Shown piece after piece: positions 1 to 4,668 of a DNA stretch of 6,794 bases. Below the pieces are notes generated by a model. It did not search any database. It had not been told where the DNA came from and saw nothing but the letters and a program-made list of their open reading frames with translations. Each line of letters starts with the position of its first letter. The stretch's first letter is position 1. The position numbers and the translations under genes were made by a program. Source of the DNA: an uncultured Eggerthellaceae bacterium (lineage in GTDB: Bacteria > Actinomycetota > Coriobacteriia > Coriobacteriales > Eggerthellaceae); assembly GCA_946626265.1 (NCBI GenBank), contig CAMOUE010000125.1, positions 1 to 6,794 on the forward strand, in the 5' to 3' direction.

Positions 1-82
1 GACCCCCCACGCCCATGGCGGGGAGGGCTGCGCCGCTTCTGCCGTTTGATCTTGCGGATGGAGACCGACGGGTTTGGGGCAG
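1..82. other. Downstream flank of the ligase/hydrolase gene, no gene seen
   Basis: This stretch lies beyond the TAA stop of the minus-strand ligase/hydrolase gene and runs off the window edge. It holds a GC-rich imperfect hairpin at 5-23 (CCCC, 2-nt bulge, GCC, loop CAT, GGCGGGG). This could be the 3' hairpin of that transcript, but no T-tract follows on either strand. Short open frames cross it, but none has a ribosome binding site or a recognisable product. Confidence 0.4.
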
Positions 83-2080
83 TTATCTTTTTGCAGCTTC
101 AATCAAGGCTTTGAACAGGCGTTTCGAATGCGGACGGGTGCGCCACATGTGCTCGGGATGCCATTGGACGCCGACGACGAAGCGCTTGCCGGGCATCTCG
201 ATGCCCTCGATGACGCCGTCGTCCGGCGACAACGCGCTCACGACGAGGCCCTCTCCGAGCTCGGCGATGCTTTGATGGTGGATCGTGTTCACGCCCAGGC
301 GCAGCGCCCCGACGCACTCGGCGAGCTGCGAGCCCTCGACGACCTCGACCATATGGGCGGGCATGTCGAACGGGCGCCCCTGGACGTGCGCGAGCGCTTC
401 TGCCGAATGGTCGGCGTGGATGTCCTGATGAAGCGTGCCGCCGAGCGCCACGTTTATGGATTGCATGCCGCGGCACACGCCGAGGAGCGGCTTGTCCGCC
501 TCGACGACGGCGCGGATGAGCGCGTCCTCCATCATGTCGCGCGCCGTGGCAGAGCGATGCGTATGCGGCTTGCGGCGCTTCCCGTATCGACCAGGGTCGA
601 TGTCCTGGCCTCCCGGGATGAGGAACCCGTCGCACGCCCTGACGAGCCGATTGATGACGGCGGGGTCGTGCGTCGCCGGCAGCACTATGGGTATTCCGCC
701 CGCCTCGAGCAAACCCGACAGGTAACCGTCGCTGATAGCCAGCCCCGTCCACTCGAAATCGTAGCGTGGAACGACGCCTATGACGGGCGCGCAGGAAACG
801 TCAACGGGCTCCATTGCGCGCTTTTCCATGAGGCGTGACCAGATGTCGGCGAGCGTCGTCCGATACCTCACCATGGATGCGAGCGGCTCGAGGTAGACGG
901 CCTCGCCCTCGTCGAGATTCCCCGAGGCGAGCACCATGAGCAGGTCCGCCCAGAACTCGGCCGGACGGCCGTACACCATCGCACCGTAGCCCTTCTCCAT
1001 GAGGGCTTCCTTCGCCTCGCGCACCTCCGGCTCGCCCACGCGTGCCAAAGCGTACTCGAGCACGTCGAGGTTGCGGTCGTTGTAGAACAACGCCCTGACG
1101 AGGACGACGTAGGCGAGCGCGTATTCGAGCGGCATGGCGTCGGCGGGGCGGATCTCGAGGAAGTTCTTCAACCGCGCATCGGGCCACACCATCGACAGCG
1201 CATGCTCGATCTCGGCTTTAGTCATTTCGCGATGGGCGTAGATCTCGTCGAACGTTTGGTCGGCGACGTAGCGCCAGCCGCTTTCCGACTCGGCGTCGGG
1301 CACGAGGATGGCTTCTCGCGACAGGATGTAATCGGCATAGTCCGCAAACGTGAAGCCATGCGCGAGCGAGCCGGGCACGATGCCGACGCGGTCTTGGTTC
1401 ATGCCCGACCACACTGCCGTGCGCACAAGCTCGCATTTGCGTTCTTCCCCTTCGAATATGGGAGAGTTGTCGCAGATGAGCGCAAGTATCGGAGCGATTT
1501 GCTCCGCAATGCGGAGCTTCCTCATGGCGTCGGCTTCATTGCGGAAGTCAATCGATATCTGCAGGGAAGCCGTGCCGCGCATCATGCAGATCCCCTCGTG
1601 GGCTTGAGCGCCCAAGAACTTCGTCATGCACTGATAGCGATACTTCGGGATGAGCTCGAGGTCGTCCACCTTCGACGCGGGATTGTAGCCGAGCATAGGC
1701 GTCTCGAGCCCGAATTCCTCCAAGACCGGATCGAGTTTGCTGCGAAAACCCAGGTAGAGGCGCTCGACGTCGAACACCGACTCGCAGGGCCCGAGCGACA
1801 CCTCGATCTGTCCCGCGGGCTCGATCGTCACGACCTCGCGCGGACTTTCGCATCCGATGATGTCGTCGCCGTCGTAAAGCACGCGATCGTAGAGTTCGGA
1901 GAGCTTCAGGAGAACGTCGCGCACGCCCCCCGCCTCGGAATACGAGACCGCGCTCCCGTCGGCATGCAGGATGACGTGCTCGAGCTCGAACCCGAGCGTT
2001 CGCGAATACTTGTCGCCCTTCTCGAAATACGCGATCAGGTTGTCGCGGTTCACCGCATGAAAGTCATTTTCTTCCACCAT
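83..2080 (-). CDS. Fusion protein: GCS2-type glutamate-cysteine ligase + C26 (PuuD-like) gamma-glutamyl hydrolase
   Basis: A 665-residue cytosolic protein with two enzyme domains. Residues ~10-410 match the GCS2 glutamate-cysteine ligase family, which makes gamma-glutamylcysteine from ATP, Glu and Cys: GFELEH (30-35, acidic metal/substrate motif), TIEPAGQIEVS (85-95), RGTASLQISIDF (168-179) and FLEIRPADAM (307-316). Residues ~432-660 match class I glutamine-amidotransferase-like gamma-glutamyl hydrolases: FLIPGGQDIDP (486-496), GVCRGMQ with the nucleophile Cys536, and VGVQWHPEHM with His641/Glu643. The Cys-His-Glu triad is therefore intact. The hydrolase part has about the length of stand-alone PuuD, so this is a full fusion and not a remnant. 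The start is ATG preceded by AAGGA four bases upstream. No gshB or other glutathione gene is visible nearby, so the product may be gamma-Glu-Cys itself or another gamma-glutamyl amide. The domain calls are firm; the substrates are inferred. Confidence 0.95.
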   Translation of the reverse strand: MVEENDFHAVNRDNLIAYFEKGDKYSRTLGFELEHVILHADGSAVSYSEAGGVRDVLLKLSELYDRVLYDGDDIIGCESPREVVTIEPAGQIEVSLGPCESVFDVERLYLGFRSKLDPVLEEFGLETPMLGYNPASKVDDLELIPKYRYQCMTKFLGAQAHEGICMMRGTASLQISIDFRNEADAMRKLRIAEQIAPILALICDNSPIFEGEERKCELVRTAVWSGMNQDRVGIVPGSLAHGFTFADYADYILSREAILVPDAESESGWRYVADQTFDEIYAHREMTKAEIEHALSMVWPDARLKNFLEIRPADAMPLEYALAYVVLVRALFYNDRNLDVLEYALARVGEPEVREAKEALMEKGYGAMVYGRPAEFWADLLMVLASGNLDEGEAVYLEPLASMVRYRTTLADIWSRLMEKRAMEPVDVSCAPVIGVVPRYDFEWTGLAISDGYLSGLLEAGGIPIVLPATHDPAVINRLVRACDGFLIPGGQDIDPGRYGKRRKPHTHRSATARDMMEDALIRAVVEADKPLLGVCRGMQSINVALGGTLHQDIHADHSAEALAHVQGRPFDMPAHMVEVVEGSQLAECVGALRLGVNTIHHQSIAELGEGLVVSALSPDDGVIEGIEMPGKRFVVGVQWHPEHMWRTRPHSKRLFKALIEAAKR

Positions 2081-2092
2081 GTCGTCCTTTTT

Positions 2093-2109
2093 CCTAGTAT
2101 TTTTCTAGG
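2093..2109. repeat. Short inverted repeat in the leader of the ligase/hydrolase gene
   Basis: A perfect 5-bp inverted repeat, CCTAG-TATTTTT-CTAGG, lies 13 bp upstream of the minus-strand start codon, just ahead of its ribosome binding site. It could be an operator half-site pair or a weak hairpin in the mRNA leader. CTAG is generally rare in bacterial DNA, which makes the pair a little more notable. The function is unknown. Confidence 0.4.
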
Positions 2110-2194
2110 TTATTTTATCTTCTTATAGAGCGATAGAACGCGTGAAAACGATTTTGCCTATTGTTGTTTTCGAATGCCAGCATCGAATCGCTCC

Positions 2195-2208
2195 TATATC
2201 ATAAAGAC
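2195..2208 (+). promoter_or_regulatory. Possible -10 element giving a leaderless transcript
   Basis: TATCAT at 2197-2202 lies six bases upstream of the ATG at 2209, and no real Shine-Dalgarno sequence precedes that ATG. This arrangement is typical of leaderless actinobacterial mRNAs, where transcription begins at the start codon. No good -35 is seen 16-18 bp upstream, so the call is tentative. Confidence 0.35.
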
Positions 2209-3003
2209 ATGCATGGCAAGGGGCTCATAGGAACCGTCGTCGGCGCATGCGCGGTCGCATGCGCCGTCCTGCTGTTCCTCAGGGGCCGTAGCAGCAAGAC
2301 CTATTTGAAGTTCGACACGCAATTCGGCAAGGCGCGCATATACCAGGTTGCCGACGACGACGGAGAACCCGTGCGGCTGCTGGAGGTGGGGGGAATCGTC
2401 CAATCGGGCACGTACCTCGAGGAGCGCTACACCGAGCTCGTCTTCGAATACCTGAAGAGATACGATGTCATGTTCGATCGCCTGAAGAACGTAAAGCGCG
2501 TCTGCGTGCTCGGCTGCGGAGGCTACGACTACCCAGAGCACCTCATCGCCCATCACGACGTCGTCGTCGACGCCGTCGAAATCGACCCTGCAATCACCTC
2601 GCTCGCGCGCAGGTACTTCTACCTCGATCGCCTTGTAGAGGAGTACGAGACGGAGGAAAGCGGCCGGTTGAACCTCATTTGCGACGACGCGCTCGCCCAC
2701 CTCGAATCGACGCACCGGCTCTACGACGCCATCGTCAACGACACGTTCGACGCAGGCGAGCCCCCCGCGCATCTGACGACGTCGCGCTTCGTGCGCGCGG
2801 TACGCAACCGCCTTGCCCCGGGGGGAATGTACCTGACAAACATCGTCTCGCCGCTCGAAGGGCCCGAGGCGCGGTTCCTCCACGACCAAATCGAACTGCT
2901 CGAAAACGCATTCGAGCACGTGGAGGTGCTTCCCTGCGCACCGGAGGAAGTTGCGGACACGGAGCGGGACAACGTGGTAGTCATCGGGTTCGATTCCCCG
3001 TAG
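2209..3003 (+). CDS. Membrane-anchored spermidine-synthase-like (SAM-fold) protein
   Basis: 264 residues. One hydrophobic segment (~5-24) followed by RGRSSK suggests an N-terminal anchor with the catalytic domain in the cytoplasm. The rest is a Rossmann methyltransferase fold of the spermidine synthase family: VCVLGCGGYD (98-107, nucleotide loop), DAVEIDPAI (121-129), ICDDAL (157-162), YDAIVNDTFD (172-181) and APGGMYLTNIV (203-213). The Asp pair 178/181 aligns with the DSSD motif of true spermidine synthases. The Asp of the canonical GGGDGG loop is Gly105 here, so aminopropyl transfer is doubtful; these family members are often of unknown substrate. Start choice: ATG 2209 is preferred over an in-frame TTG at 2161, which has no ribosome binding site and would only add residues before the anchor. 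It is followed 41 bp later by the next plus-strand gene, probably in one transcript. The fold is certain; the reaction is not. Confidence 0.88.
   Translation: MHGKGLIGTVVGACAVACAVLLFLRGRSSKTYLKFDTQFGKARIYQVADDDGEPVRLLEVGGIVQSGTYLEERYTELVFEYLKRYDVMFDRLKNVKRVCVLGCGGYDYPEHLIAHHDVVVDAVEIDPAITSLARRYFYLDRLVEEYETEESGRLNLICDDALAHLESTHRLYDAIVNDTFDAGEPPAHLTTSRFVRAVRNRLAPGGMYLTNIVSPLEGPEARFLHDQIELLENAFEHVEVLPCAPEEVADTERDNVVVIGFDSP
2241..2266. repeat. 11-bp perfect inverted repeat inside the spermidine-synthase-like gene
   Basis: The arms CGGCGCATGCG (2241-2251) and CGCATGCGCCG (2256-2266) are exact reverse complements around a 4-nt loop (CGGT). They lie 33-58 nt inside the coding sequence and encode part of the membrane segment (Ala-Cys-Ala-Val-Ala-Cys). 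In mRNA this would form a very stable hairpin close to the start codon. Confidence 0.85.
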
Positions 3004-3044
3004 TATGATGGAACGCGAAAAGACGCGCTTGGATAGGAGCACTC

Positions 3045-3578
3045 ATGGCAGGCAAACTCGACAACGTACCCCAGCCGGTTCGCGAGGCGATCTCCATTGC
3101 GCTGTTCGTGGGCGCCGTTTCCGCCACTGCGGCCGCCCTGCTCCAGCAGCCGTTGTTCATGCTCGGCGGACTCGTGCTGTTCGCGATCGCGTACTTCGCC
3201 AGGATACGCCCCCAGGTGCAAGAGGCGTATCGAACCCAGGAAGAAATGCAGGCAAAATACGCCGCTGACGACACCTATCAGCCCATCCTCGACCGCTATG
3301 CGCAGGACAACGACGAGCAGGCGCTCATCGACGCCTATCGCACCTGGAAGCAGGGGCCCTACGACAACGAGGTGCGCCTGCGCTTCCTGCAAGAAGCGAT
3401 TCTCACGCTCATCGACACGGGCAACATCTACCGCGTCGAAGAACTGCTGACGGAAATGGAAACGATCGCCCATGCCGAAGGCTTGAGCGATCGCTTCCAG
3501 GTATTCCGCTCCGAATGCGACAAGGCCATCGCCCGAATCGCGCAGGAAAGGCTTGCCGCTACTCAGCAGCCTCAGTAG
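3045..3578 (+). CDS. Small two-TM protein with helical cytosolic tail, unknown function
   Basis: 177 residues; I do not recognise the family. AGGAG at 3035-3039, five bases before the ATG, fixes the start. Residues ~14-33 and ~36-53 form two adjacent hydrophobic helices joined by a short LQQP turn. They are followed by ~120 charged residues predicted helical (EEMQAKY, DEQALIDAYRTW, RVEELLTEMETIAHAEG), reminiscent of TPR-like helical pairs but without a clear consensus. There is no signal peptide cleavage motif and there are no catalytic residues. It sits 41 bp behind the membrane-anchored spermidine-synthase-like gene in the same orientation, so the two are probably cotranscribed and may work together at the membrane. 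Its last 20 bp overlap the end of the opposing gene. Confidence 0.88.
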   Translation: MAGKLDNVPQPVREAISIALFVGAVSATAAALLQQPLFMLGGLVLFAIAYFARIRPQVQEAYRTQEEMQAKYAADDTYQPILDRYAQDNDEQALIDAYRTWKQGPYDNEVRLRFLQEAILTLIDTGNIYRVEELLTEMETIAHAEGLSDRFQVFRSECDKAIARIAQERLAATQQPQ

Positions 3579-4320
3579 GCTCTTGCTCTTCGGCGGCCTC
3601 CGCCGGCGCGGCGTGCTCTGCCGGCGCGGCGTGCTCTGCCACGTCCGCGACCGTTGCCTCGCCGATCTTCCCATCGCCGTCGATGTCGCGCCCGGTGAAC
3701 TCCTCCATCTTGCTCATGATGGAGCTGACGGCGCCGCCCACGGCGGGCTTCGCGCTTTCGACGGCCGATGCGGCCTTGACGGCAGCGTCGCTTATCGCGG
3801 GCTTGGCGGCTTCGTACGCCTCCCCCGCTTTCGCGGTGACCGTCCCAATCGCGCCGGCGACCACCGGAGCGGCTGCGTTTATGGCCTCGCTTGCCTTCGC
3901 CTGCACCGCGCCGACGGCGTCCGCAACCGCCGGCTTGGCGGTCTCGAGCACCTCGCCCGCCTTGGCCTGCATCGCCGACGCCACGTCGCCGATGGCGGGA
4001 GCAGCGGTTCCATACGCCTCGCCGGCCTTGTCCTTCACCGTGCCCAGCGCTTCCCCGAATGCGGGCACCGCCTCCTTCAAGATGCTCTCGGCGCGCTCGC
4101 GGACCGCGGACACGGCCCCGTCGATTGCCGCCGGCACCTGCCCGGCACCCGATTCGACCTCGGCTTCGACGGCGGCTGCGACTTCTTCCACCTTGGCAGC
4201 CACGCAGTCCGCGGTCTCCGCGACAGCGTCTGCCACCTGCTCGGGGGCCCCGTCGACGGCTTCCGCCGCTTCGGCTGCAGCCTCTTCCACGTTCGTCTCG
4301 AATTCCTGCTGGTCAGTCAT
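3559..4320 (-). CDS. Alanine-rich amphipathic-repeat protein with one EF-hand-like loop
   Basis: 253 residues, no signal peptide, no TM segment. AAGGAGG (complement of 4326-4332), five bases upstream, strongly supports this ATG. The frame stays open 51 codons further upstream, but that stretch is Arg-rich leader sequence. Residues 1-60 are acidic and Ala/Glu-rich. Residues ~86-183 consist of 22-residue repeats of the type (Q/K)AKAGEA..TAKPAVADAVGAV, with prolines exactly 22 apart (86, 108, 130, 152, 174) and a last one at 192. This periodicity resembles the 11/22-mer amphipathic helices of apolipoproteins, LEA proteins and phasins, which bind lipid surfaces or fold on demand. Residues 212-223 (DIDGDGKIGEAT) form an EF-hand-type loop with Asp at positions 1, 3 and 5, but Thr instead of Glu/Asp at 12. 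The tail carries two AEHAAP units. Lipid association, stress protection or a structural role are all possible; none is shown. Confidence 0.85.
   Translation of the reverse strand: MTDQQEFETNVEEAAAEAAEAVDGAPEQVADAVAETADCVAAKVEEVAAAVEAEVESGAGQVPAAIDGAVSAVRERAESILKEAVPAFGEALGTVKDKAGEAYGTAAPAIGDVASAMQAKAGEVLETAKPAVADAVGAVQAKASEAINAAAPVVAGAIGTVTAKAGEAYEAAKPAISDAAVKAASAVESAKPAVGGAVSSIMSKMEEFTGRDIDGDGKIGEATVADVAEHAAPAEHAAPAEAAEEQEPTEAAE
3602..3637 (-). repeat. Exact 18-bp tandem duplication (AEHAAP x2)
   Basis: Two identical 18-bp copies (3602-3619 and 3620-3637) lie head to tail near the 3' end of the alanine-rich repeat gene. They encode the hexapeptide repeat AEHAAP. The exact identity suggests recent slippage or a copy-number-variable linker. 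Confidence 0.9.
3772..4035 (-). repeat. Four 66-bp units encoding 22-residue amphipathic repeats
   Basis: Residues 96-117, 118-139, 140-161 and 162-183 align without gaps as four 22-residue units. In all four, Lys is at unit position 3, Glu at position 6 and Pro at position 13. The units have diverged at DNA level, so they are older than the 18-bp duplication in the same gene. A fifth unit (184-204) is shortened by four residues before its proline. Confidence 0.85.
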
Positions 4321-4390
4321 GCTGTCCTCCTTGCGTCGTCTGCGGCGGCGCCGGCGCATCCACGCCTTGGAACCGGGAACCCGCATGCCT

Positions 4391-4423
4391 CCTCGGCGTT
4401 TCGCCAGAGGGCCGCGAAAGCGG
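4391..4423 (-). promoter_or_regulatory. Two tandem hairpins in the probable leader of the amphipathic-repeat gene
   Basis: 4391-4410 pairs CCTC-GGCG with CGCC-a-GAGG around TTT (8 bp, one bulged A). 4412-4423 pairs CCGC with GCGG around GAAA. They are separated by one base. If the candidate promoter at 4469-4495 is used, both fall inside a ~140-nt 5' leader of the minus-strand gene. No known riboswitch was recognised. Confidence 0.4.
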
Positions 4424-4468
4424 GTCCGAGTTTTCCCGATCACTCGAACGCCACCCGATGTCGTTGCC

Positions 4469-4495
4469 ATCATAGCGTCCCGAACTCAGCTTCAA
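4469..4495 (-). promoter_or_regulatory. Candidate promoter for the amphipathic-repeat gene
   Basis: Read on the minus strand, TTGAAG (complement of 4490-4495) and TATGAT (complement of 4469-4474) are separated by 15 bp. The -10 matches five of six consensus bases; the -35 is fair and the spacing short. Transcription would start near 4462. Confidence 0.35.
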
Positions 4496-4560
4496 GTATT
4501 CGTTGACCGTTTGTCATCGACGAGGGCACGCTCCGAGCCGCTCGTGCAAGCCGCGCCATC

Positions 4561-4588
4561 ACGGCCCTTGCGCATCATTACGGCCCTT
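4561..4588. promoter_or_regulatory. 9-bp direct repeat, possible regulator site
   Basis: ACGGCCCTT occurs at 4561-4569 and again at 4580-4588. The 19-bp period is close to two helical turns, so both copies would face nearly the same side of the DNA. They lie about 80-110 bp upstream of the beta-helix gene and overlap its only weak promoter candidate. This geometry suits a tandem-binding regulator such as a response regulator, but no family is identified. Confidence 0.4.
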
Positions 4589-4668
4589 TTACGATTTCAG
4601 AGAGTTTTAAGGACGCAGCGTTATCGTATGGGGCATCGAGGCGCGGATATCTCATACTGGAGACAAAC

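Larger units (their letters stand above)
2081..2208. promoter_or_regulatory. Divergent intergenic control region
   Basis: 128 bp separate the minus-strand ligase/hydrolase gene from the plus-strand spermidine-synthase-like gene. The region is clearly richer in A and T than the genes, as expected for back-to-back promoters. For the minus gene, possible -10 hexamers are TATAAG (complement of 2122-2127) and TAAAAT (complement of 2112-2117). Neither has a convincing -35 at standard spacing. Confidence 0.6.
4321..4668. promoter_or_regulatory. Divergent intergenic region between the repeat-protein gene and the beta-helix gene
   Basis: 348 bp without a convincing gene. It contains the ribosome binding site of the minus-strand gene (4326-4332), tandem hairpins (4391-4423), a candidate minus-strand promoter (4469-4495), a 9-bp direct repeat (4561-4588) and the ribosome binding site of the plus-strand gene (GGAG at 4659-4662). 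Open frames crossing it are GC-driven and lack ribosome binding sites. For the plus gene only a weak promoter candidate is seen: TTGCGC (4568-4573), 16 bp, TACGAT (4590-4595). Confidence 0.6.

Noticed and set aside
74..838. Plus-strand open frame opposite the C26 hydrolase domain
   Set aside because: It is a shadow of the conserved hydrolase sequence and resembles no protein family.
1202..2128. Plus-strand open frame of 308 codons opposite the ligase domain
   Set aside because: The opposite strand encodes conserved GCS2 motifs. The frame is open only because of GC-rich codon bias.
2161..2208. TTG start giving a 280-residue spermidine-synthase-like protein
   Set aside because: It has no ribosome binding site, and the added residues cross the promoter-like sequence just before ATG 2209.
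4321..4473. 51-codon upstream extension of the amphipathic-repeat protein with an Arg-rich run
   Set aside because: AAGGAGG directly precedes the internal ATG at 4320, and the extension's start codon falls in the candidate -10 box.
4321..4668. tRNA or other known structured RNA gene
   Set aside because: The hairpins are present, but no cloverleaf, T-loop motif or SRP/RNase P signature could be assembled on either strand.
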